Shown here piece after piece: positions 20,326 through 31,715 of a stretch of 64,000 nt of DNA. Origin of the DNA: Trissonchulus latispiculum (Eukaryota; Nematoda; Enoplea; Enoplida; Ironidae). A program made the translations under genes and the position numbers. How positions within the stretch are numbered: the first letter of the stretch is position 1; every line of letters begins with the position of its first letter. The notes beneath the pieces are model-generated. The model ran no database searches and was not told the origin of the DNA. It saw only the letters and a program-made list of their open reading frames with translations. The stretch is taken from assembly GCA_030248195.1 (NCBI GenBank), contig JASAND010013275.1:1-64000 (forward strand). Reading direction: 5' to 3'.

Positions 20326-21528
20326 TTGTTATCCCCCTGTCTCTGGCCTAAGGACCTTCAGTTATTCTTAGCGAATCGGACATTAGAAGAATTAAAGAAG
20401 AGATTAAAACGAAAGCCTTGTACTAACCCCATAACCGTCTGCCAGGAAGCCCCCAACCGGACCGACCCTTGTGTAACACTTGGTAACCGAATAGCATATG
20501 AAAGTGCTATTGTTACTGGCATTTCGGGCCCACCCACAGACCGGAACCTTGTACTACTAACATCCTTAATTTCGTTAATTTAACTTGTTTTGTAGATCTT
20601 GTTATTAGTCTATATTGTCCTTGGTAAGGAGGACGGACAAAGAGTTAATTGGCCTTGTCCCTATACAAAGGACCTTAATAACTTTTGTCAAATCGAGTAC
20701 TGGCAATTCTGGCAAAATTGTATACTGTTGTATCTGAATTGTATCTACCGTTTCATTGTTCAATTGCTTGTAGCCCGCGCTATCAACTGTACGCATTATT
20801 ATTGCCGTATTATTAATATTAATTAATATTAATAAATTGTTGTGCCTTGGGGTAAGTATAGTATAGTATAGTATAGTATAGTATAGTATACCTATAGTAA
20901 GGCACCAACTCCTGATCAAGACATTGGAGCCGGAACTGACCCCTGAACAAGTAAGTGAACGTAATCTGACCCCTTGGGCCTTACAAAGACATCATCACAG
21001 ATTCAGGATCTTGATTTGTCAATCAAGATCTATTCAGCAGAGTTCATTGTTATTGAACTGATTCAATCTCTGGAAAGCAAGTGCCGACCCCGCTTGCTGC
21101 TCTTAGTAATTGGATCTTCCTACCACCTCAAACGGTCCCCTATCCAGGTTGGCTGCAAGGAATCCTCAATTTGGGACATACCACCTTTTGAGGATCCAGT
21201 GCCTAAGTTTACCCTTTCCGGTAAACGCGCCGACCTTCCGTGTACTCGGAGTGATTGTCACCCAGAGTTAGTGTCTTGTTAGACCAAAGCGGAACGGAAT
21301 TCTATTGGAAAGAAATTGGAGCCCGATTTTGGCCACTTCATTACATGTACTCTGTCTGCTAAAGGCGCAAAGCTGAAACAAAAAGTCAATGCTGCATTGC
21401 TCAAGCCATTTATTGAAAAATCAGTTGCCGAACAAGATACTAAACGCCGTCGTCTTTCAACAAAGAGTGATTACAGCGAAGAAATGAAAGTTTGCAGCCT
21501 TGATGTTCAGGGAGAAGAGGACCCAGTG
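20326..21528 (+). pseudogene. Degenerate coding fragments, family unrecognised
   Basis: Several plus-strand frames (20326-20583, 20599-20826, 20974-21282, 21316-21528) read like protein with charged, non-repetitive sequence, for example KDLQLFLANRTLEELKKRLK and a later KRRRLSTKSDYSEE, but stops and frame changes separate them. The leucine-rich pieces vaguely resemble a SAP-type helix pair. A TATAG pentanucleotide run (20856-20890) interrupts them. They may be exons or transposon debris; I cannot assign a function. Confidence 0.3.
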
Positions 21529-21833
21529 TGGCCGTGTAGTCGAATGGTTAAGGTGCTCGTCTTCGGATCGGAAGGTCCGAGGTTCGATTCCCACCTTAGC
21601 CATAGTGACGTTGCATTGTTTCCTTGAACAAGAAATTTAGGTCACTGCTCCGCCGGTCGGATGAGGCGTTAAATTGGTGGGCCCTTGTGCTGCCTTGCTG
21701 GGGGTAGTGCACGCTAAAGAACCCTTAATCCACTTATCGTCAAGAGTAGGGCGCGGAGTCCCGGTGGAAGGTACCCCCATGGGAACTACCAGCACGCAAA
21801 TTGGCCAACCTACCTCCTGCGAAGGAGTGCTAG
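21529..21833 (+). mobile_element. tRNA-derived SINE with conserved core
   Basis: The head (21529-21602) has a box A-like TAGTCGAATGGTTAAGG and a perfect box B GGTTCGATTCC at 21581-21591, and ends in AGCCA. It runs on into a body containing GGATGAGGCGTTAAA and AAAGAACCC...AGAGTAGGG, words seen in conserved central domains of invertebrate SINEs. The acceptor stem does not pair well, so it is not a functional tRNA gene. Confidence 0.7.
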
Positions 21834-22088
21834 GTGCATAGGAGTCGCGTACTCAAAACGGTCATACCAATGGGTTTGCTTCTGATCCCACCCATCTGCG
21901 CTAGAGCCTTGGAGTGTCGAAAGACACTGTGCTCCTCTGCTTCTCGCGATGAGCACTTAATGGAGGCAGACAACACGGAGCCGAAAGGCCAAGATGGGCT
22001 CTCTCCAGCATCCCATTGTGTGGACAGCCTCGTCCAATGTGCCTCTTGTAAGGAGTGGTGGCATCAGTCGTGTGCCGGATTTACCTAG
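21834..22088 (+). pseudogene. PHD-finger-like fragment
   Basis: The translated end reads VQCASCKEWWHQSCAGFT, matching the Cys-x2-Cys...Trp-His-x2-Cys half of a PHD finger. PHD fingers occur in ORF1 of some non-LTR retrotransposons, so this may be retroelement debris joined to the SINE. The tail after it (to about 22200) repeats CTTTGCTTTG words. Confidence 0.5.
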
Positions 22089-22407
22089 AAAAACAGCCAC
22101 GCCGCTTTGTTTGTGCTAAATATGTAAAAATATGAATATGGCTGTCTTTGCTTTGAATTTGCTTTGCTTTGTCTTTGAATTCTATTGCTGTCTTTGCTTT
22201 GTACTTTGTGTAAATGTCTGACAATCTTTTTTCATTCTACGATGTCGATCTCATTTTAATGTATGTATCTCACTTATCTCATCATCGTATCTCATTCTGT
22301 GTAAGTGTGAACTTAATAAAATCCTGTGCATAGCTGTGTAGTAGGCAAGAATTTATTATTCGTAGGTTATCATAATAATATGAAGAAAAACGTGACGTTG
22401 TGGAAAC

Positions 22408-22648
22408 ATGATGGGGGTAAAAATAGTATGGGGATGAAAATAGTATGGGGGTGAAAAAACAAAGGGGGTGAAAATATAATGGGATCAAAATATTATACCT
22501 TATGGGTGTGAAAATATGATCGGGGTGAAAATGCGATGGGGGTGAAAATATTATACCTTAAGGGGGTGAAAATATGATGGGGTGAAAATATAACGGGGGT
22601 AAAAATATTATACCTTAGGGGGGTGAAGATATGATGGGATGAAAATAT
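22408..22648. repeat. Minisatellite, ~17-18-bp unit
   Basis: Repeated RTGGGGGTGAAAATAT-type units, with an ACCTTA-containing variant recurring every second or third unit. Confidence 0.85.
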
Positions 22649-22769
22649 TATCGGCCTTGATCAAACTGGAGGATTCGTGGGCAGACATGTAGGTTAACAC
22701 TTTCCTCAAACAAACTTTCGCTAAAACAGACACGTTCATATATTTTGTAGGAAATACTTCTGCCCACTT

Positions 22770-22837
22770 AGGCCCTATTTCTTTAAAGATTAAACGGATT
22801 AGATTAAAATTAATCCACATTAAGGAAATGGAACCTT
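22770..22837. mobile_element. Harbinger-like GGATTAAAC MITE, end fragment
   Basis: TTA followed by GGCCCTATTTCTTTAAAGAT and a few GGATTA words, then the sequence diverges. It is a single-end fragment of the family at 18675. Confidence 0.65.
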
Positions 22838-23311
22838 TAAAGTTTTTGTTTGGGGTTGTGAATAAGGGAAAACCCACCCCATCAGCTGTTTGCATATTTA
22901 ACTTGTTGGTTGTTGATGTCAGAACTTACAGCAATTTTATTAAACTGTATCTTTTGTAGAGTTGAAAAAATAAGTTTGATGAAAGTTTTAACTGTTTTGC
23001 AATGCGCAACGTCGCTGAGTGCACAGTGTTTGTGAAAAAACTTGCCTGCGTGGGCAAGTCACATTGCTGACATTTATTTAGTTAAATCCTGCTTTTTGGC
23101 GTATCTTACTTAAAACGTTTCAAATGTTCGTGTGCCTGGTTTTTAAAGCTTGAATTCGTGCCTTTTCCGTTAGTTGAATTATCCTGTACACCTTATAGGT
23201 AAGCTGTGTGAAATAATTGGGATGAAATCAGTTAACTATATTGGTTATATTTTAATATCAGTTAGTTCTTTATAAGTTATAAAATATGCTCCACAAAATG
23301 TTCGGCTTGAA

Positions 23312-23645
23312 TTAATTTGTGTTGTAGTTGCTGTGTTGCTTCCGATCATTGATGAGATCAATTGATCCGGGCTCCTCCATACAGGCGCCCACAGTCCCTG
23401 AGGTAGGTAGTAACAAAGGTTCTGTAGGGTGGGATTTCGGCCAAGGTGTTTTAGTCAGGCTATGTCCCTCCTTGGGCTTTCCATGAGGGCGTGATTTAGG
23501 GCACCGACTGTTCCAGAGCAGCATACGCAGAACGGATCGTCGAGGCCACCTATTTTGTGGACTTTTAGCATTTCAGAATAAGCTAGAATCCGCCAATTCT
23601 TGGTTGACATAGCAGCATCCGCTCACTGCGGCTAATAGATTCCTG
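23312..23645 (-). pseudogene. Non-LTR retrotransposon C-terminal fragment
   Basis: On the minus strand a DPFCVCCSGTVGALNHALM-like segment, read across a frame change, resembles the Cys-rich tail after the reverse transcriptase of non-LTR elements. Its orientation agrees with the RT fragments at 26479-27819, so it may be the tail of the same copy, pushed apart by later insertions. Confidence 0.4.
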
Positions 23646-24042
23646 GGTACTCTCTCAGGTGACGCTACCAAAGACACCCTTTCGAAATAAGCTACCTGTG
23701 TGAGCGATATAGGATTTCAAAAGCCACCTTTTTGAAGACTGCCCAAAACTTAGCGAGAATATGTATGAATCATCTCATCTTATTATCGAATTTGATACAA
23801 AAAGAATGTAGGAGTGAGTGTTGTTGTAAAGGCAACATTTCTCATTGATCTGTTGGATAGGACGAAAGCCTTTATTCTTCATTCAAAGTCGTAAATAGGG
23901 TCGCTTAGCATATGTCTGCGTTGATTTCTATATAGTTATGTTTTGCCCAGATGAAAATTCTGTCCAGAGCAGAGTGTAGCAAGGTTGCGGCGTTCAGTAG
24001 TGATTCGTTCTGTATCTAGATAATCATGTCGTCCGCAAACAG

Positions 24043-24393
24043 AGGGTCTATTTCTTTAAAGATTAAACGGATTAGATTAAAATTAATCCACATTAAAGAA
24101 ATAGCTAGCAGGATTAAACGGATTAAATTTTAATCCTGCGAGTTAAACTAGTTAAACGAGCTGCTTTTAATCCGACCTTTAATCCTGTTTTTTTAATCAT
24201 GCAGGATTAAAATATTTAATCCGACCCTATTTCTTTATTACTTCGCAGGATTAAAAATGGGAGAGTTAATTTTAATCCGGCCGCCGTAATTTCTATTTCT
24301 TTAAGGATTAATTTTAATCCGTTTAATCCTGCTGGCTAGTTTTGAACTGATTTTTAATCCCCGTGCTGCTACGGAGGTTAAACGGATTAAAAC
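24043..24393. mobile_element. Harbinger-like GGATTAAAC MITE copy
   Basis: Starts at GGTCTATTTCTTTAAAGAT and contains many GGATTAAA/TTTAATCC words plus internal TATTTCTTTA repeats. The right end is not clear. Confidence 0.65.
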
Positions 24394-26179
24394 TAAAACA
24401 GCGAAAAGTTGCATTTACAATCAGCAACTGCATATATAGACGGCGCTGTCACTGCCGTAATGTCACTTGCTGCATTTTCATTGGACATTTGATGTTAGTG
24501 TTGAGCTTAACTATTCTTAAAAATATAACGTTTATGTTAGTTAAATAAAAAATTCTGCTAAAAAATACAAAAGTTATTTTCTCAAAATTGCTAACCGTTT
24601 TAAAAACTGTTAGCAAAGCAAAGCAAAGTTTAGAACAGTTTTTTATTAATATACATATTTCTCCTGTTACGCAGGCCGGACAATAGAAGCAAGGTGTCAT
24701 CGCACAGGCAAATTTACCGAGTCGTTTCTAATTTTTAGTCACTGTCTCATCCATAGGCTGTAAGATTAAAAACGTTTTTACCTGATTGCGACCAACATTT
24801 TCAGCGATTCTGAAGTATCTACCATGCAAGCGGAAGGGTTGCCATTTGACACAAATGTGTTACACACACATATCCCGGGACTTTTTTATTTGCTCCTATT
24901 TTCTCGCTTTCTAGCTAAAGTGGTTGCTTGACAAAGTTGGGAAAACAGGCAAACTTCACGTTGTGCATACATTTTAGTTAATTTCCAGATTTCCAAACGA
25001 CAAAATTTTTGTGTCACCAAACCCGTGTCACCTAGAAATGAATTGGCCAACGCCCAACAGTGGTTACTTCGAAAAAAGCCAAAAAAGACTGTTACTATTA
25101 TTTGTTACTATTATGTATTCGGACTTGCTAATCTTGGCCAACATTTTTGTGTTGCCAACTTTGCTAACCGAACTTGATATAAGTCATATTAATTACAGAT
25201 TCTCAGATTTTTCCTTTGACATCGGACTGCCCCAGCAGAGTTGGCGGTGGGTGCCGCGGTCCGATCCAGGTCCGGACTCAAACAAAGAGAAACCATAAAA
25301 ATTTAGTAAACTTAGGTATTTGCAAGAGTTTATGATAGGAAGAGAAAGACACTCAGTTCTTATAGAATAAGCTTGCAATATGCTCTAAACATCAAGGCCG
25401 AAATCTCGGGGGGGGGGTTCTCAGAGTGTAAACATGCAACGCTGACATTTTTCAAAGACGGGCGTTTTTGCCAAATTAAATACTATAACATGGGCTAGCA
25501 AGATCGCACAGTAATAATTTTTATATGATTATGATGCGTAGAACGAGATCTTTTTAAGGGTATAAAAATTATGTAGTTAGTTTTAGTCAATCTCTTACAA
25601 AACCTCCTTTCAACGAATTCAATTCAATAGTTCAATCGGCAGTTCAACAAATAGTGTCGAGAGACGATAAGTTTCCGCTTCGGAAATCATTTTAGGGCTT
25701 TTTGAGATTTTTCTAGGAAACAAAAGATGGCATTTTCATGCGAAGAAGGCCTGGAAGAAATAAGAAGTTTGTTGTATTCTATTCTGCTGAATAGTTCTGA
25801 TTTAGGATTCGGGAAGCATAATGGAGCTCTGACATTCGATTTTTGATTCAGCTGTTCATTATTTGCTTTCATGCTATTTTTACTCCGTTAGTTTATACTA
25901 AATCTATAAAAAAGCTGGATAGCAAACGGACTTTGATACAAATACCTTTTTTCACGAAATCGATGACAACTTTTTTGGCTATTTTTGGTAAATCTTGCAA
26001 ATCGAAGGGACTAGAATAAACTGAATTTTTTCGAAATAAAAGATATTATGTTGCCATTCGCTTTAGTGCGACTGTAAGCACACCCACAGAAATTTCAGGT
26101 CAACTGACAAGTTTTGCGCTTTAAGTAGTGCAAGGGCTAATTCGAAGTTCCCAAAAACTATTTCCAGTTAAGTAGTCCC
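24394..26179. other. Non-coding DNA
   Basis: AT-rich with only short frames and no recognisable domain. A G run occurs near 25408-25418. Confidence 0.4.
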
Positions 26180-26453
26180 AGCAATAAAGAAACAGCGTTT
26201 GGATTAGTTTTTGACCCGTGGATTAAAATCCTGCAGGATTAAAACTTTTAACTTCTATTTCTTTATTGCAGGATTAAACGGATTAAAATTAACTCGTTTA
26301 ATCGGCGAGTTAAAACAGCAGGATTAAACGAGTTTATTTTAGTCTGTTTAATCCGTTTAATCCTGCAATAAAGAAATAGAGGTTAAAAGTTTTAATCCTG
26401 CTGGTTTTTAATCCGTTTAATCCGACCATTTTAATCTTTAAAGAAATAGGGCC
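26180..26453. mobile_element. Harbinger-like GGATTAAAC MITE copy
   Basis: Dense GGATTAAA words in both orientations and internal mirror copies of GCAATAAAGAAA. The right end AATCTTTAAAGAAATAGGGCC matches the family terminus. The left end is diverged. Confidence 0.7.
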
Positions 26454-26478
26454 AGAGACTGACACGCCAGCTAGCAGT

Positions 26479-27819
26479 TTACAAACGATGAAGTTGAGAA
26501 AGAAAATGAATAGAGTGGAAGATAGAGATCACATCATTGCGGGACACCACTTCTATCAACTCACGGAATAGACCTGCATGGCACACTGGATCGAATGCAC
26601 GGCTAAAATCAAGGAGAGCTAGGAAAGCCCTCTGTGCAGTTTCGATTTGTTGAACCCATCGCTGACTGACTGGACCATCCTCATAACCATGCACGTGCTT
26701 TGGAGGGTGTGGGGGTGTTCACGTTCTCCCAGACCTACAACTCACCCCCAGAGGAGATCTTTCCTCCCCCCTCCCCCCAGAATCCAAACTTTTCCGGTTT
26801 TTTGGGCAATAAACCGGAAAAATCTGGTTTTCCGGCGGCCTTCGGCAGCCGGTTAACCCCCTCCCCCAAAACCTTACCCTCCTGCACATGTCTGCTCATA
26901 ACCTGGTCTTCAGTTACACTTACTGGATATCTGAATCCTACTTTGTCGGTCATCCAGGACAGTATTCGTTTCTACTAGCCAGCAGGATAACCGCTTTTTA
27001 CTGGCCGATCCGTGACACTAGCTACGCATGAAGTAATATTGGGCAGTTGCTAGCTGGGTCATCCAGTGTCTGTTGCAGAGCTGCAGAAGGAAATCCTTTC
27101 CGAGGGTGGGTGGATAGATGGCGTGGCCTAGTTTAGGCATACGCGTTTTTGACACCCAAGACCTGATGCAGTTCTCCCACTTAGAAAGCATTGCAGTAAG
27201 GAGAGCTGGCTGAGTTGTGGTCTTCCTTGAGGTAGTCGTTCACTAGGTGCTATGTAAACCTATCCTTGCGTATCCTGACAGTGGACGGACACCACAATAT
27301 ATTCCGGTATAAATGCATTGGCTTTGGGGGCACGCGAAGTGAGTGGTTGGGTGGCGCAGTTTCCATTTAGCCCTTTAACTGTTCTCCAGACAGCGAGGGA
27401 TCAGATCTAGCATTCAGTTCAGAGGCTAATTGCCACCAATTGTTTCGCTTCTCCTGGATAAACAGCAGCAGCAAAGATAGGGTCCTACCATGGCGTGAGA
27501 GAAGGGAGCCAGGGTCACCGATTAGCAGCTTTCTCGGCTGTTTCAACGGCTGCAGTGAACAATTGCGTCTGTTGTAAGGTTCCTTGGGTCTGCAGTTCAC
27601 AGCTTACTATCCAGGGCTCTGGCAAATGTTTCCCAGTTAGCTTTGGGCTTTGATTTCCTGGGGCTGACGCGCCCCAGCACACATCACGCTTAGAAATATA
27701 GTATGATGATCTGAGCTGAGATGTGTCAGATGGTTTGAGCCCACACAGTAGCGGGCCATAGCATGGTGGACTATGGAAACATTCGGCGCCGCCATTTCCA
27801 GTTGCGGTATTTGGCACAC
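26479..27819 (-). pseudogene. Non-LTR retrotransposon reverse transcriptase, fragmented
   Basis: Minus-strand translation shows, in order, a PRKSKPKANWETFARALDSK linker typical between endonuclease and RT (about 27600-27670), a GFRY..VTEDQV block (about 26900-26950) and LALLDFSRAFDPVCHAGL, the RT motif-A region (about 26550-26640). Frame changes and stops abound. A hAT MITE (26688-26894) is inserted between the last two blocks, and a foldback element abuts the upstream end (27820). Confidence 0.75.
26688..26894 (+). mobile_element. hAT-type MITE (G-run family, copy 2)
   Basis: 207 bp, flanked by the 8-bp duplication CTCATAAC (26680-26687 and 26895-26902). Ends CATGCACGTGC and GCACATGTCTG match copy 1. 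The flanks joined without the element give a continuous RT coding stretch on the minus strand. Confidence 0.85.
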
Positions 27820-28096
27820 TCTATGTTACCAGAGCAAAAACTATGCTCTGCTCGCTAACGGCCCACCCCCCCCCCCCGCAAATCATACCCATCACTTCAA
27901 AGATTTTTGAGTGCTATGTTTGTGTTCTAAAGCTCGAAGCAGGCACAAAATTCGCACACGCACTGCTTGTATTTTCGAGCTTAAAAACATAGAGCGAGTG
28001 AGCGTACCCCCGTTTCGACTAGTTACTGATTTGCGGGGGGGGGGGTAATGTGGGCCGTTAGCGTGCAGAGTATAGTTTTGCTCTGATAACATAGAG
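27820..28096. mobile_element. Foldback element, short
   Basis: Inverted arms of about 45 bp (TCTATGTTACCAGAGCAAAA and its complement), then GGCC-CACCCC and GGGGGTAATGTGGGCC arms around a short interior. Arm sequences resemble those at 44305-45546 and 47851-48160 (GCTAACGGCCCACCCCC and GGCTGACCCCCC). Confidence 0.7.
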
Positions 28097-28220
28097 ATTG
28101 CCTAGTGGCATACTCTTATAATACTCTTGATACTACATACTGGGAATAAGGTTTATATAATTTGTCTTATATATTTTACACGCAAATATGATTACGGCGG
28201 ATCAAGAGTAAACGATAATT

Positions 28221-28935
28221 GGCCGGTTCACACGATCAAATTTTCGTCAAATAAATTTGATCAAATTTTTTGACAGCAAAATATTTGATCAAATTGCCTG
28301 TTTACACTGTCAAAATAGCATCAAATAATTTGACCAAATTTTGATCAAATTGGGCGCCAGTTTGAATTTGCGCGCGTTAAAAATGGCCAGTCAAAAGGTC
28401 ATCCAGTCGTTTTTCTTATCTCAATGTGATTCTCAAAATCGCAGACCTTTGCTTAATTCTTTTTAAAAAGATTCAAAACAATTTACAGTTTTAAAAAGTT
28501 TTCAACGCGATTTTCAAATAGGAAAATGTTTCATCAATTTTTGCGCATTTGGTAAAATTTGAAATTATTCATTTAAATCAAATTCAAGGTATATTTAATG
28601 AAAGTGTACATTATTATTTTATCCCTGTGATTTTGTACAATGTGTTGAAAGACCGTAGACAAACTGCAAGTGTGAAGAAAACCAAAACCCATGCTTCGAA
28701 TTGATTTACGGTCACGTGATATACTGGCATAAATGTCATTGGCCAAACCGTCAAATATTTGATGGTTTTTGCGCACTGACCAAACCAATTTGATAGTTTG
28801 ACACGATTTGATGGCAAATTTGACGGAATTTGATGAAATTTGATGCCCGTTCAAACCATCAAATTTGGTCAAATTGCATGTTTGGTCAAATTTGATCAAA
28901 TTTATTTGACGAGAATTTGATCGTGTGAACCGGCC
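28221..28935. mobile_element. MITE with TTTGATCAAATTT arrays
   Basis: Inverted ends GGCCGGTTCACACGATCAAA extend about 48 bp with one or two mismatches. The subterminal zones repeat TTTGATCAAATTTG in both orientations. A clean target duplication was not found. No coding capacity. Confidence 0.8.
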
Positions 28936-29752
28936 TTAGAATATGCTGCTTGGCATGCTTTCCATTCCATTATCGATGCTTAAAACTTTCACGTAGAAAT
29001 TGTTTGAACAGGTTTAAGCCGATAATGCTCCTGCCAAGGGTAGATGATAGTAGATACATCCTTTAGTACAGTGATACGAGCGATAGATACATTATGACGT
29101 TCGTCGAGCGTGTTTGTGCTCTTGACGCAAGTGCTGTGCCTGCCAGACAAACAAAACGAGTAGGACTTGCTGATCGCGCAACTGCAAAAGTGTAAAGTGA
29201 TGGTTTACAGAAACATTTTGAGGTTACATTGTAAGTTGTGATGCAAAAATCAAGTAAAGGCATGTATATAGGGGAATGTTTGTATTGGATAGAACGCAGT
29301 CGAACCGGTGTCTTCCGGCTCTGTGCGGATTCATTGAGCTGCTTCAGTAAATTCCCAACTATTCGGTAGTTGACACTTGTTTCAGCTGGACGAGAAATGA
29401 CAGTTTACAACAACAGAGTTTTCAGAATAGAAAATTTAATGTGTTGGTTTGAGTTTAAAGCAGCCTGTTTGTGTCAGAGTCTGCCTTATTTTTTGTTAAA
29501 ACTGTAGCAATGGAAAAGTAAGTTGGTGGAATTGATCATTGCTATCACAATTTTCTGATCGAATAGTCGATCTTTGACGCGATCATGTGATTTAAGATTA
29601 TGGAAATTATAACTAAAATTACAAATATCTGGACGGGTTGTGTTGAAAGAATTTGGTTGATATTCATAAGCTTTTGCAGCACCGAATTCTCGAAACAATA
29701 AATATATAATAGTGATCGTTTATCTACAACTTGTGCCGGCATAGTATTAATT
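28936..29752. other. Non-coding DNA
   Basis: No gene recognised; only short unsupported frames. Confidence 0.4.
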
Positions 29753-30435
29753 CCGGTTCACGATGAAGTGCTTTGTGCTTTGTCTCCTGTGCTTTGTGCT
29801 TTCGCCTCCTGTGCTTTGTGTTTTTTACTTTGTGCTCGGGAGACAGTGCTTTGTGCTCAGAAGAAAGAAAACTAATGATTCATGATTAGAAAGCACAATA
29901 TCAAAAGCACAGTTCACGGAAGCAGGTTTGGAGGGCATTCAAAGTTTAAAAAACGTTAACAGGATTTTCAAATAATATAAATTAGCTTAATAATACTAAC
30001 GTTCATTTATAATAATTAAAAAGAATAATATAAATTAACATGATTAATTAAATTTTTGCATGAAATCTTTATTTATGTACGATAGCTAATTCATGATAAT
30101 TATTAAATACGTATGCTCTCAAAAATTAAAATTTTAATTTTTGTCCAAATAATTTTTATTTGAACTTTGCGAATACTGTAGTGCTTATATGACGTCCAGT
30201 TTCAGTTTTCGACCAATCATCATAGCGCAAGGCTTGCTTTGATTGGAAAGCACTGAAAGCACAACGCAAAATGTTTGACATTGTCGAACATTCCCAAAGC
30301 ACACCAATAGCACAAAAGCACAAAGCACAAAGCACAGAGCACAGAAAACCATCATGAACCGGGAAAGCACAAAGCACAAAGCATTGTGCTGAACCGAGAA
30401 AGCACAAAGCACAAAGCACACCATCGTGAACCGGG
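29753..30435. mobile_element. MITE with GTGCTTTGTGCTTTG arrays
   Basis: Inverted ends CCGGTTCACGATG. Arrays of GTGCTTTGTGCTTTG at the left and its complement AGCACAAAGCACAAAG at the right. Interior AT-rich. Predicted frames through the arrays are artefacts of the repeat. Confidence 0.75.
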
Positions 30436-31715
30436 CTTTAGTTTTTAACAGCGTTCCACGGCGTGGCTTAAATAGGCTAAATATAAACGTACACTAATCT
30501 CAATTGTCTAACTTTGTTGCAGTAATTTCAGCTAAGCATGAATTACTGTCTGAATAATCTTTTTTGAGCCGTACTTATGATGTAGGGAGTATGTATAGTT
30601 TTAATATTGATTTCAATGTACACAAGTGTTTATTTCAGTCGGGCCGATATATTTTTGTTTAGGGAACCCACTGTCAAATTCAATTTGCCAATCACCACCA
30701 ATCTTCATCCTTTTGGAGACAAAAGAAAACAAAAGATCCATCCGGTAAACCATTGCGTTTTGATAGCATCTGGTGATGGTGCTACGGATGTATGTTTACC
30801 AGCTACGTAATACATTATGCACTCATGATAATGCTTGTAGAAAAGATTACCGCTTACCGAAGACATTGTAAAAGTTTTTAGCGGAGATTCTACTTGGTTT
30901 ACTCTTGGTTCCATATATTTTATCCTGACAGGAAACAAGCTGTAAAGAAAGTTTGTTATCGTCGAACGAAAGCCTCGTTAACTCATCTGAAATAAGATTC
31001 CATAGTTATGCAATCTAAAATCTGTTTAGTTACTTATTGTTGGTGATATTTACTAACTTATCTAGTTCAGTGTACTACGATTATTAACTCATAAATTTGT
31101 AGCTTAAGAAGGACTGACCATGGTTTCGATATATACTGGGTAGGATTTTATACTATTCAGTCACCCATTCTTTAGTTGACTGACTGATTTTCTGGACGTC
31201 ATCACCAAACATGTTTATGTTTGTCACTGAAGGCTGATAAACCAGCCGGGCAGTTCTTATCATTTGGGCTAGTCTGCCTTTGTGTTAGTTAAGGTTGATC
31301 CTAATTTGATCCGTCAGGGTGGGTTGGCTTTGAAGCGAAACTTCGTCAGACTTTCAGTTTGGTTCTAATTGAATCTACCCTTCTCTAGAGAATTCTAAGT
31401 CCTCCTTTGTTTTGGTATCCCATTCCTCCTTTCTTCATAATTTTTACAGCAAGTTTTGCATATGCTTTCTTAGATTTTCACAAGGATTAGCCTTTAAACT
31501 GCTTTTACTAGGGCTTTCCACGACGCTTGTGGCTAAAGAAATAACCTCAATGAAAAGTTTCCTGGTTGTTTGTAATGTTTTCACTTCTTCCGCTTCTAGA
31601 ATTGTTAGAAGATGTCTTGGTTAATGGCTAAATTAATTTGTTCTGGAAAACAACTGAAGTTTTGTCTCACACTTAGATACGAGTCCAATTCGGTTAATTC
31701 CATTGAAATTTTTAG
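30436..31715. other. Non-coding DNA
   Basis: No supported gene or repeat. Confidence 0.4.

Noticed and set aside
21529..21602. Functional tRNA gene
   Set aside because: Boxes A and B are good but the acceptor stem does not pair and the sequence continues into a SINE body.
29753..30435. Cysteine-rich protein on the minus strand (30156-30424)
   Set aside because: It is a translation of the AGCACAAAGCACAA array of a MITE.
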